Assembly: GCA_021229015.1 (NCBI GenBank)
Contig: CM037783.1
Location: forward strand, 29,706,605-29,770,604
Length of the DNA stretch: 64,000 bases
Direction of reading: 5' to 3'
Source: Solen grandis
Lineage: Eukaryota > Mollusca > Bivalvia > Adapedonta > Solenidae
In this document: one piece after another, positions 33,355 to 42,509 of the stretch
Position numbering within the stretch: position 1 is the first letter of the stretch
How the letters are laid out: each line of letters opens with the position of its first letter
Notes under the pieces: model-generated
The model's database searches: none
Seen by the model: the letters and a program-made list of their open reading frames with translations, nothing else
Told to the model about the DNA's origin: nothing
Position numbers and translations under genes: made by a program

Positions 33355-36300
33355 TATTGCAGAAATATCATGAAGGTATTATTTTATCAAAATGAATACA
33401 CTAATTAGGAAATAAGGAGTTTTGAAAGTAACATTGCATGTCGTCATTAAATTGTGATATTCAATAATAGGCTTGAGGTCGATTCATAAATGTAGATCAG
33501 ATATATAATACTAGGAAGACGTTAAATATAGCCAGTTTATCCAAATACAATTTAACGTCCCTGATGGCAGAGTGGTTAGAGCATCCACCGCGGGAACGGG
33601 AGGTTGTGCGTTAGATCTCTGGCCGCGACATACCAGTGACTTAAATGGTACTGTAGCTCCCTGCTTGGCGCTCAGCCTTTAAGAGTAGTTCCAGGAATGG
33701 ATGTCTCGGTGTCAGGATAATATGACTGGGTTTGGTATCATGTCACATGTCTATGGCTTGAGACTACAATGTGAAAACACACCCAGTCAAATTATCCTAA
33801 CACCGAGCCAGCCAGTCCTGGAACTACGCTATATATATATGTGCTTAGCGCCAATCAGGAAGCTACCAATATCATTTCTTAATGCCTGGTATGTCACGAT
33901 CGGAGATCAAACCCATAACCTGTTAAACCATTCTGTTAAAGCTTTCTTTGACATAAACATACATAAATATATATACACATCCCCGATTTTGCGTAATATT
34001 AAGCTAAATCAAGGAGTCTTACCGGAAACAACTGCAGTTGCGTTCGAATCATTTTGAATGATGTCTTTTAAGTGTTGTCCTTCAGTGTCAGTCGTGCCCT
34101 TACTGATGTCTTTAACTGATTGTTCCGGTTTTAGTTTGACCTTTTCTTTAATCCTTATAGTCAACTCACCGACTACACTTCCTTTCCTGAAAAAAAAAAA
34201 GAAAAAAAAAAAAAAAAGAATAGAAAAAAACGTAATTTCTTTCCATCGAAATCTTAGAATCACAATTTTGATCTGTATGATTTTCTATCCAATTAAATTT
34301 AACCATTAAAATAGCGCATTTTTTTTTAAATTTTAAATGCAATCTATAGTGAATAATCAAATAAAACAGACCTAAATCCATTTACTTCGGTACCGTTGTA
34401 CTGATCTTTCATGTCGCTGGCTTCAAACTGTTTGTCGAGCTACAAATATATCATCTTGACATAGTATTCAAGTCATAATAATGTCATCATTTACTGATGT
34501 AGTAGTTTTTCAGGATAAGGGATACCCGAGTAAACAGTGCGACCATACCACGTGGTATATGACATCATTTTATAATATCACAAGCAGCATATTGTAAAAT
34601 CATTAATTTTCATTGACATTAATTTTCGTTGATTATATACCTAAGGGTATTTCGTGGGTACATTTACATTAATTAGTTAGTTACATATGTATTAGTGGAT
34701 CTATGCTCTAGAAAACGTAAGGTCTATAAAAGAGATAAGTTTTCGTGCGGATTAATACGTGGATAAAACCAACCACGAATCAACGAAAAATTAGTGTCCA
34801 ACGAAAATTAATATTTCCCATCAACGTCGCATAACCCACGGCTGCTGATTAAGCTAACTCTCCATAAAGAACATAAACGAATGGAGAGAAACGGAAGAAA
34901 TTGACCGTGGCTGTCCGATTATGATTTTTCCTCGATTCAAAGAGGAAAACTGTAGAATTTCTACAAGTTTTGTACAGAGACAGGGATTTAAGTACTGAAC
35001 ATTGATTTTGAAATCTAATGAGATGTTGTTTGCCATTATTTGAGATGTGTGCCCTTGAATACGTACCCAAAAGCTAAAGTATCACATTCAGGGGCAGATA
35101 ATTTAAAAAGAAGGACGGTGATCCCGTTTTTTTCAATAAAAAATATTTCTTTTATGATTCTCTATAATCGTGCAAAGTTTTAAAAAAAAATCTACGAAAC
35201 ATTTTAATTTTTTCTTCTTTGTCTATATAGAAAATGTAGCAAACTGTGACATACGCCCTTAAGTATTTCGTTTCTTCCGAAAGTTTAACGGAATATAGCG
35301 TAGCAAAGCAAAAATAAATGTGCTCTACACATAGACCCTAGTAAGATGTACAAATGTACAAGATGTCCAAACACTCAGGAAAATCCCCAGAGTTCGTGAG
35401 CATGTGTTTGTTATCGTGAAAAGATCATCGCTAATAATATTTTACCGAATGTTAGGCAATACCGTACATCTGAAAAAAGAATCATAAGGGTCTTTTTGTA
35501 GAGCACAAAATTCTGCTTCGCATCCGCTATATCCCATTAAAATTTGTGAAGAAATAAAATACTTAGAGAAGTTTTCTATTCTGAATCGAGGCGATTTACG
35601 CTGCTTGTGACAGCTTAAAGTGATGTCATATACTAGGTGGTATGGCTACGCTTGTGAAGAAGGACACCGTATTCTCCAGCCGTATCATTATACGTAGCCA
35701 AATATAGTAAGATTCGCATGGAAGCTCTATATAGAAGAGTTGGCTATTATATGATTGATAACTCCATCTTGCGAAACAAATCAGCCAATCACAGACTTTG
35801 CCAAAGGAATATGTAAAACAGTTTTTACCCCGTTTTACCCCATTTTTCACAGCATGTAAAATCAATGCACCAGTGAACACCAGCTCATTATGGTTTTAGC
35901 AGAGTTCGACTCTTATGTTATGAAGGTATGAAAAGTGTCACACACAACATCGCTCAGATAGATTCCTGGTTAATCTACCTGACACTGGATCTTCCATATG
36001 AACTTGCCCTAAGTGAAATCATACTTACTTGTTTATAGATAGATTTGTTTCTGGCACCTTTTTACATCACAATGAATGATAGTTTTTAGTTGGTTTATTT
36101 GGCTGTTTTGGGAATAAGTTCAATAAAGCTTTTTCAGTAAATGTATTGTGTGTGTTATTTGTTTGTATGACCTCGGTTTTTTTTGTTCAATTTAACAATT
36201 GTCACATATTCAGTTATTATCTGGCAAGTAGAAAACTTTCGTGTTATCCTCTTAGGTATCTTAACATGACAAAACTGCCTGTTAGTGCCCGCTACTGCCA

Positions 36301-39300
36301 GCCATATATTCATTTAAGATAACTTGATATTTCGCATTTTTTCAAGATAGTCAGTTAAATTATGTGGATAACAAGCATTTTTTCACATCATTATCTGGAA
36401 AAAAAGCAAGATATCCAGTTAACCTAAGTGAATATGTGATTGGCAGTAGTGGGCACTAACAGACAGTTTAGTCCTGTTAAGATACCTAAGTGAATAACTT
36501 GAAAATTTTCTACTTGCCAGATAATAACTGAATATGTGACAATTGTTCAGAAAAGTTTCGACATAGCTAAGTGGATAAGTGGCTGGCAGAAATATGCCAC
36601 CATAGTTTACATTTATTATAGTGGTATACATAATTTGGAACGTATTCCAATGTTATTTTCCAAATTGCCAAAAAGTTTTGGTCTCGTGTTCTCGAAAAAC
36701 AAAATACTTAATATGATTTTCTAATTAAATTCAAAATTTTGCCCTTATATTTTTTCAAAGATTTGAGTATCATATTTCAGGTTAGTACGTACTCAAGAAT
36801 TTGCGAGAATTTGAGACTTGGTCTAACCAAGAAACCTTACACCGTGCTTTGAACATTTTTAAAAGACTATGTGCTGATACAAGTAATTTTAGAAATATTT
36901 AATTAAATCACAGATTTATTAGTGGCGATGCCGCAAACTATACATCGCAGCATGATGAATCATCATAATGAAAAAATAATAACCATTGACGTCACTTCGT
37001 TCTCCATTGTTTTGTAAGCTTCGGATGTGGGATCCTTTAAGTCATCTGACCATTGTTTGTCGAGGAATGTTACTTCTGCTGGGACGGCCTTGACAACTGG
37101 ATACAAACATGTATACACGGGTAGTGTACAATAGAAATATCATTTATGATTTTTTTTATCAGTATGTCTATATCAATATTAAATCTATATCAATATTTAT
37201 ATTTATATATAAATGTGTATATCAAAATTATTTACTTATCAAACACTGTCACTAGCAATGCAATTATTTCTCTCTCGGATTTGTTATGTGAGAAAGCCTT
37301 CCAGTCTGCTTTCGGTAGATCGGTAGTTCCTCCATATATTCGTTTGTTTATTGTCTTTAACGTCCAGCCGACAGTATTTCATGCATTTGAAGACTATGTT
37401 TACTTGATACAAATAGTGCTGCCACAATGCAGTATCACGCCGTAGACATGTGGCATGATACCACACCCAGTCACATTATCCTGACACCGGGCTAATCAGT
37501 CCGTTGAACTATCCTTATATGCTTAGCGCCAAGCAAGGGAGCTACACCAGTTTTTTTCATCTTGAGTATGTCGTTGCCACGACCTCCCGCTTCCGGAAAC
37601 CTGCCCCTGTAATTAGCTGAACGTCTAATGAGTGTAGCAATACCACGTGACCATGACTGTCAACATTGACGACTCCACATGGAAATGAAAAAAACTACCC
37701 TAAAGTTACTCGTTAGTATTTTATTTCTTCATCATTTTTATGGGACATGTGTCAGTCTAAGGAGTAAATATCAGCTAGGAACTAATCCAAGGTTTCAGTT
37801 AGTGCTTGAACAAAAAAACTCAGCTTCTACTGGAGATCCTATATTCCATGGAAAGCTTATATTTTTCTCCTTAGGCTGACATATGTCGATCAGAAATCAA
37901 TGAAGAAATGAAAAACGGATAATGTTCTGTTTTCAAGTGGAGCCAATGTTGACTGATTTATTTTTCTCTTGGTTTTGATGCTTTTAATAATGACATCACG
38001 AACACCTGGTATTACTACGCCGAATATATACATGACTGAAATAATGTCGCAGCGACGGTTAACACAAATACAACAAGTTGCATACCTTCTACTTCCTTAA
38101 AGGATTCCTCGTTGTTGTCATTTCCTGAAATATTTTTACAGAACTATTATTGATATGTTATTAAATTCTTATCAATTATTACGTAATAAACCGTCATAGT
38201 ACGTTGAACACAACAGAGAGAGAGAGTGCCTTTACATGTATAAGCGACACTACTGTTTACAAAAACAAAAATAATATATATATATATCATGCAGCTATGC
38301 CCTCGTGATATAATAATTTACACCCCTGAACCCCATACTGTGGTTAATAACACGAAAATACAATGACAAAGACTAATGAATTGTAAGTTCACATCAAAAT
38401 TATTAATATACATGATGGATATGAGAAGTTTCATCAAAGGTAAACATATGTTATTGAAGTTTATGTTGAACACTTGGACCAAAGTATAAATAACCTGGCA
38501 TAATGTCAAGAAGAAAAACAATAACATATGTATTTAAAAGTGAAAATACTGTAGGATCATTAATTTTCGTGAATGACTAATTTCGTCAATTTCACGGCTT
38601 GTCCACGAATATTAATCCCAACGAAATATATTAAAAAAGACCTTACGTTTTCTAGAACATGAATCAGCGAATATTAATGATTCTACAGTAGGTGCTTTAT
38701 TAGTTCACGTTCGACTCAAATGGTATGTGTCAAAATTTATTTTCATCCGTAGTTATTCATACATAATTGTATCATTTATTAGGGATACATATCTATTCTG
38801 AAATGTTCTAGCTATGTCTTAGTGAAGTGTGCCATGAAATCCAACATGAAAAACACGTGACCCACCGGACAGGGTTGCTACAGTAACGCCGAGGCCCACG
38901 ATGGCTGCCGCGAAGAGGACTATGAAAGCGATGACGACAATCAGGATGTATAACTGCCTCCGCCTGTGCTGAGTGTCTTCGCTGTCACTGAATGAAGAAA
39001 TTACTGGGAAAAATTGCATTGCATCATGGCATTTCATCATTGAGTGTGTAAGTATCACGTCGTGTGACCATTTCACTGGAATTCGACAATACTCGGTATA
39101 CTTCGCTGATTTAAACAGACCAATCAATGACTGGTTCAAAATCTCATGTGTATATTTGTAACTCACTGAACAATGTGAGGAATTTTACACCAGCAGGTAG
39201 ATTAGGTGTTCGGAAGTGCTCGTTAATTTACATAGGTTCACGTCTTGTTTCAAATTGAAATGGTCTATTTCTGAAACTGTCCGATTAATGCAGTAAAACC

Positions 39301-40861
39301 TGTAAACAAAGGCCACTAAATGCAAAATGAAAACTGGCCTTATCTGAAGGTGACAGTAATTTAGAGGTTTAACAAATCAATAAATCAAATAGTTTTATCT
39401 TATGTATGTATTTCATTTTCATTTCCTAATCATTTGCAAGAGCTGCCGTATTAGTCAAAAGCGTATCCTGTTAAATCATTGACGAATAAAACCAAATCTT
39501 TCTCATATAATATCTTTACAGAAACGTAATTTGAAACTTTAAAAGCGTTTATCAAATAGCGATCAAATATTAAATTACTCTTACCATAGGCATCAACCTA
39601 CGCTAAAATATATCATTCTCACCATTTTGTTCTCTTCTAAATGAAATTCTTCATCAACATCATAACCATCATATTCTACAATTACTACTTCTACCGGTCC
39701 AGTGATAACATGCCTGACTGCGAATCCGAAAGTTGTGGGCTCACACCCATTTGGGGGCAAGGATTTTTCATAACCTTCGCAAAGTACTGCTCAATACCAG
39801 GATCCGTCGAGAGGGATACGAATAAATCGTAAGAGTTTCCCAAACGACGTAAAATAGATATTTTAAGTATATGTACAACATTCCTAGATAGGACCCAACA
39901 ATTATATATATAAATATATTTTTGTATTTATTACAACCTTTTTCCATGTGGGTGCCTGTTATTCCTCGGGGGGGCAAGAGCCGATCCGGGATACCTTACT
40001 GGTATCGGATGATTGATAGGGTATTCGTCGGGGAAAAACCCTTGATTGTCCGAAAACATGTACCCCTCTCGTGGTACGTCCTCCTCATACTACAATGGCA
40101 CACAGATTTTCAATCAATAAGATATTAAAGTCTTAATTTCATACTGTTGTTTGACCTAAAGCCTATATATGAATTTCGTTTTCCTTGAGACATCGTGGAA
40201 TGCATATTTACGCGACAGTTTCCATAACAAAAATGCAAGTTGTAGTTTATGCCTTCTATGTTAAGCTCTCATCAACGTCACCATAATATTAAGATACGAA
40301 GAGTGTCACAGAAATTTGTGGATTTTCTTCATATAACTTCTACTTCGGTATATCAACATTTTTTTCAAGTCATAACAAAAATCCACGAACTTCTGAAACA
40401 CTCTATCCGTGATTTTACTGCACTGTATGTTTCAGAACACGCTCCTTTCACTTTCTGACTTGATTAGTATACAGTGCCCTGTCTCAACAACTAAGAATTT
40501 CGAAGGATTTCCCGTATTCTCTCGTTGGGTATTCATTTTGTGGACTTAATCAAGCATTTAAAGCTAATCAAGTACATTTGAGTCTATGCCGTCATGAAAT
40601 ATGACAAAAATGTTATAGAAACCTTCAAGCTAAAACGCATTGGAACTTTAAATCATTTCCAAAGACATACATTTTTTAAATGTTTTCAACCATAGCCATG
40701 TTCTTCTTTATAAATGCCATGTTGTTCTGTGATTTGATTTTGCTTTTGTTGTCTGTCAACGTACTTATTTTGAATATACTAAGGTATTAACATAAAAAGA
40801 AATGGAAGATATTTCTTACCAAGGATGTATCGGGCATTTGTCTTGGATGATTTCTATACAT
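28517..40861 (-). CDS. Type II single-pass membrane protein with SEA domain and EGF repeats (3' end not resolved)
   Basis: Exons by transcript order: 40820-40861, 39995-40089, 38866-38987, 38086-38124, 36984-37096, 34372-34439, 34023-34186, 32587-32700, 30988-31101, 30101-30214, 29046-29150 and 28517-28601 (cut by the gap). Exon phases match at every junction up to the 30101 exon. The protein starts [14 protein letters not shown] with an acidic, aromatic-rich cytoplasmic tail and no signal peptide. RRRQ precedes the TM helix [20 protein letters not shown] (about residues 57-82), so N-in/C-out. A SEA domain follows, from [15 protein letters not shown] to [14 protein letters not shown], with the G-SVV autocleavage-type turn. 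EGF domains follow. N-glycosylation sequons occur at NGT, NDS and NAT. The role is unknown; the architecture suggests a shed or heterodimeric cell-surface adhesion or receptor protein. No standard gene name is recognised. Confidence 0.85.
29046..29150 (-). CDS. EGF-4 exon of the SEA/EGF gene, unusual 3' boundary
   Basis: Encodes [16 protein letters not shown] ... [14 protein letters not shown], a calcium-binding-type EGF domain. The other EGF exons here are 114 nt with phase 1 ends, but this one has no GT at the 114-nt position. The only phase-compatible donor (GTAAAG at 29045) splits the codon for the sixth cysteine. Reading on without splicing gives that Cys, then KGNKKFF and a stop, with AATAAA inside the same sequence. 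So this may be a terminal exon, or a defective duplicate. Confidence 0.7.
29151..30100 (-). other. Intron between EGF-3 and EGF-4
   Basis: AT-rich. It contains a SINE-1 fragment at about 29262-29330 (GGTTTAACTTCATCAAACTGG, TTTGGAGACGATGTCTACTT). At 29400-29510 there is a block homologous to 28650-28740, evidence that the exon was duplicated with its upstream intron. Nothing else is recognised. Confidence 0.6.
30101..30214 (-). CDS. EGF-3 exon of the SEA/EGF gene
   Basis: 114 nt, phase 1-1, encoding [16 protein letters not shown] ... [16 protein letters not shown]. All six cysteines are present, with a calcium-binding DIND start. Acceptor TTGCAG, donor G|GTAACG. Confidence 0.9.
30592..30725. 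repeat. SINE-3 fragment
   Basis: Begins TTTGAGTTTACCGTCGCTTC and continues CATATAGCGACGTCCAGCTT, ACATCCGGGTAGAACCACCG and GCAAGCCAGCTGGAT. A shorter copy of the same left part is at 46707-46766. It lies in the intron between EGF-2 and EGF-3. The tRNA-like part is absent. Confidence 0.5.
30988..31101 (-). CDS. EGF-2 exon of the SEA/EGF gene
   Basis: 114 nt, phase 1-1, encoding [16 protein letters not shown] ... [17 protein letters not shown]. All six EGF cysteines are present, with a calcium-binding-type start (DFNEC). Acceptor TTATAG, donor A|GTATGT. Confidence 0.9.
31586..31778 (+). repeat. SINE-2 copy with target-site duplication
   Basis: A tRNA-like head: GGGGCGCCGTGGTCAAGTGG (A box region) and GGTTGTGGGCTCGAACCCC (B box). 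The body contains CCAGGAACCGTCGAGAGGGA and ends TCGACGCAAAATAAAT. Direct repeats ACAGAAACGTTA (31574-31585) and ACAGAAAACGTTA (31779-31791) flank it. The head has no pairable acceptor stem, so this is a SINE and not a tRNA gene. Copies are also at 39693-39860 (+) and 58298-58470 (-). Confidence 0.75.
32587..32700 (-). CDS. EGF-1 exon of the SEA/EGF gene
   Basis: 114 nt, phase 1-1, encoding [16 protein letters not shown] ... [16 protein letters not shown]. The first residue Ala is completed by the last base of the SEA exon 34023-34186, which fixes the SEA-EGF junction. Acceptor TTTCAG, donor G|GTACGA. Confidence 0.9.
33320..33353. repeat. (GT)n microsatellite
   Basis: About 16 uninterrupted GT units in the intron between the SEA domain and EGF-1. 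A matching short CA run is at 32760-32776. A second long (GT)n is at 49096-49125. Confidence 0.95.
33553..33945. repeat. Two SINE-1 copies arranged head-out as an inverted pair
   Basis: The left copy (33553-33767) is in plus orientation: its tRNA-like head CCCTGATGGCAGAGTGGTTA comes first, followed by the body in order. The right copy (about 33770-33945) is reversed, with body landmarks CACACCCAGTCAAATTATCC and CCAGTCCTGGAACTACG, ending in a decayed head. The two bodies face each other across a few bases, so the pair could form a long hairpin. Confidence 0.7.
34023..34186 (-). CDS. SEA domain exon, C-terminal half (cleavage-type motif)
   Basis: Starts in Arg-Lys-Gly-Ser-Val-Val and encodes [18 protein letters not shown], then [14 protein letters not shown]. 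The G-S-V-V turn is where autoproteolytic SEA domains break. The acceptor CAG at 34187 is preceded by a pyrimidine tract that is almost all T over more than 30 nt (34188-34225). Confidence 0.88.
34372..34439 (-). CDS. SEA domain exon, middle part
   Basis: 68 nt encoding [20 protein letters not shown] and GF, ending in the first two bases of Arg. It joins the preceding exon in phase 0 and the following one in phase 2, giving the typical SEA sequence N-G-F-R-K-G-S-V-V. It contains one N-glycosylation sequon. Confidence 0.85.
34593..34818. repeat. MITE M4, copy 2
   Basis: Begins TGTAAAATCATTAATTTTC and ends ACGAAAATTAATATTT, inverted ends like those of copies at 14582-14936 and 38548-38690. The interior shares CTCTAGAAAACGTAAGGTCT with the other copies. 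No coding potential. Confidence 0.55.
36193..36548. repeat. Foldback (palindromic) element M5
   Basis: Two arms of about 120 bp are inverted copies: the left contains AACAATTGTCACATATTCAG and TTATCTGGCAAGTAGAAAA, and the right contains their reverse complements. They are separated by about 110 bp. Outer ends AACAATTG and CAATTGTT are self-matching. It sits in the intron between the two SEA exons 36984-37096 and 34372-34439. Confidence 0.8.
36984..37096 (-). CDS. SEA domain exon, N-terminal part
   Basis: 113 nt encoding [20 protein letters not shown], then a helix ending NEVTSM, with phase 1 start and phase 0 end. The donor is G|GTTATT, weaker than the other donors in the gene but positioned to keep the frame with 34372-34439. 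Confidence 0.83.
37345..37632 (-). repeat. SINE-1 copy, nearly full length
   Basis: One of the better-preserved bodies: TTTAACGTCCAGCCGACAG, CACGCCGTAGACATGTGGC, CACCCAGTCACATTATCCTG and TATGCTTAGCGCCAAGCAAG, ending in a decayed tRNA-like head (CCGCTTCCGGAAACC region). It lies in an intron of the SEA/EGF gene. Confidence 0.7.
38086..38124 (-). CDS. Short juxtamembrane linker exon of the SEA/EGF gene
   Basis: 39 nt, phase 1-1, encoding [14 protein letters not shown], an acidic linker between the TM helix and the SEA domain. Acceptor TTTCAG, donor G|GTATGC. Confidence 0.85.
38548..38690. repeat. MITE M4, copy 3
   Basis: 143 bp with clear inverted ends: CTGTAGGATCATTAATTTTCG on the left and CGAATATTAATGATTCTACAG on the right (two or three mismatches). 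It defines the M4 termini better than the other copies. Confidence 0.75.
38866..38987 (-). CDS. Transmembrane exon of the SEA/EGF gene
   Basis: 122 nt. Encodes [12 protein letters not shown], then the hydrophobic helix [20 protein letters not shown], then [10 protein letters not shown]. The Arg/His cluster on the N-terminal side and lack of any upstream signal peptide give type II topology. Acceptor TTTCTTCATTCAG, donor G|GTGGGT. Confidence 0.9.
39060..39260. repeat. Fragment related to MITE M7
   Basis: Shares long stretches with 57640-57850 (CGCTGATTTAAAC.GACCAAT, AATTTTACACCAGCA.GTAGAT, TAGGTGTTCGGAA). It overlaps the acceptor side of the TM exon's upstream intron. Confidence 0.5.
39693..39860 (+). 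repeat. SINE-2 copy
   Basis: Contains the SINE-2 landmarks GCGAATCCGAAAGTTGTGGG, GGGGGCAAGGATTTTTCA, CCAGGATCCGTCGAGAGGGA and CCCAAACGACGTAAAATAGA. The 5' part of the tRNA-like head is poorly conserved. Confidence 0.65.
39995..40089 (-). CDS. Cytoplasmic-tail exon of the SEA/EGF gene
   Basis: 95 nt encoding [19 protein letters not shown] and [12 protein letters not shown]. The downstream GTAAGG three bases earlier would give a stop, so the AAG|GTATCC donor is chosen: it yields Ser-Asp-Ser-Glu in frame with the TM exon. The tail has several Tyr in acidic context (DEYP, EGYM). Confidence 0.72.
40820..40861 (-). CDS. First coding exon of the SEA/EGF gene
   Basis: ATG at 40861 and 14 codons ([14 protein letters not shown]), then a strong donor G|GTAAGA. 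Ends in phase 0, which fits the next exon 39995-40089. The start choice is the only ATG in frame upstream of that donor apart from an internal Met at residue 9; the next in-frame codon upstream context includes TAG (CTAG ATT TTAG region). Confidence 0.68.
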
Positions 40862-41639
40862 CTTGCCTGCGTCTCTCTAAAATCTAGTATGTACTAGGTA
40901 ATCAATGCGACACGACACGTTGTTGTCGATCATTGGGAAGCACGAGAATTGAAACTGAAATAAATACATTTGATCAGTACGATAGATAATCCAAGCGTTG
41001 CAGCACTGATGTATGCAATGGGATAAGAAATATTTCAGCTTAATTGCAGGTTGAGTCACGTGATATGCACTTATGCGCTAACATTATTACTATATTGTAA
41101 ACGATAAATACGGATGAGTTCACCGTTGATGAAATGATCATATAAAAAGCATTAACAGATTGAATGTATAAGAAAATGATTAAAACTCTGAACTACAGCT
41201 TATATCAGCCGAATGAACATGACATGTCGACAATAGGACAGATCGAAGAGTGCACTATTTCGAGCTTTTGCGCGGGAGTAAGAATTCGTGTTTTGGGTGG
41301 CCAAATAAAAGGCAAAGCAAGCAACGAGACTGCGAAATACGGTTACTCTAAATCCTGCCACGCAGTAAGTACAACATGCAAGTCATAATTTGGTGTAGAA
41401 ATAACTGTATGTTTGCTAGGTTTAACGTCCCATCAAACGATATCACTTTGTCAACATGAGAAAGGTTATAGATTTTTTTCGCGTAGTTACTGTGTATGGA
41501 CAACAACATCTGTACAAAGGGCAAAATGACGTCTGTTTTTAAGGGAGGACGAGTTGTCTCCCTGTAACCAGTTGTCCGAGGTATGTAACGTAAACAAGTG
41601 ACTGTTATAGTTTCATACATATCTTAAAAAGCAATAAGT
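40862..41639. other. Upstream flank of the SEA/EGF gene
   Basis: Should contain the promoter and 5' UTR. I see no TATA-type element that fixes a start. A small SINE-1-like scrap (TAGGTTTAACGTCCCATCAAA) is near 41418. Open frames at 41164-41388 and 41348-41620 show no recognisable domain. Confidence 0.35.
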
Positions 41640-42190
41640 TGGCAGAACAAAATTTTTGAGCGAATAGATTGAACTTTTTCTTTATTGTCAATACTTAGAA
41701 CCGTATCATTTACATAGCAAAGAAAAACAGAAGCCCCAAAACACTTCCTTGTAGGACCCCTTGTTTCTGCTTTTAACCAAATATCAGCAACTTGTGCATG
41801 ATCAGAAAATTGTAATCTAAACAATCTTAAAATAATCCTTCCATTATAAGATTATAAACATTGTCCTTCAAGTGTGAAAAAAGACTTTAATGCCGATGCA
41901 AGCATCCATTTACTTAGAGTTATAGGCTCTTATTAGGCATTAAACCGTTTTCAAGTATTACATATTGCATATTTTGAGACAACCTATAAAAAACTAACTG
42001 GTTTATAATTTTTAACTTCTAAAACCTTTCCCTAAACATGGGTTTAATCCTAGTTGGTTTCGTTTCATCCGGAACTTTATTTTCAGATATTAATAAATTA
42101 ACCATGAAAGTTATAGGTATTTTCAAAGCACTAGCACCATCTTTCAATATTCTGGTATGAATACAATCTGGGTTTGTTTAATTTTTTTAC
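41640..42190 (-). pseudogene. LINE reverse-transcriptase fragment
   Basis: Minus-strand pieces, 5' to 3': LLISENKVPDETKPTRIKP (finger region before the RT core), NYKPVSFL (the NYRP motif) and, after frameshifts, QGVLQGSVLGL and FFLCYVNDTVLSID (the GVPQGSVLGP motif). The FADD box is not found in frame. Several stops; a truncated dead copy, related to Jockey/CR1-type elements. Confidence 0.7.
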
Positions 42191-42509
42191 TTATTCGTGT
42201 TACACATTCACTAGAAAACAAAATGTTCAGTTAATTGAATGCATTATTTTCTTGATTTATTTTCTATGTAAACTTGACTGTTAGCCTTACACTCTACAAA
42301 TATTTACTAACTGTAAGTTTATCTGCAAGTTTTATTGCAACACTGGTGAAAAGGCATTTTAATAATTTCAAACAGTATTAAAGTCGTGGCCGACCATTAC
42401 TGACAAAACTTTTTGCGGTATCATTCAATACATTTCTATAAATTATAGCTTTTACAGCAGCTCGTTAACTGATGGTCTTTACAAAATTTCGATAACACTT
42501 GTAAAATAT

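Noticed and set aside
34166..34381. Phe/Lys homopolymer-containing frames on both strands
   Set aside because: They arise from the T/A tract of the SEA exon acceptor.
38819..39166. A single-exon 115-residue membrane protein starting at 39166
   Set aside because: The part upstream of the acceptor at 38988 is intron and overlaps an M7-related repeat. Exon phases with 39995-40089 and 38086-38124 support the spliced model instead.
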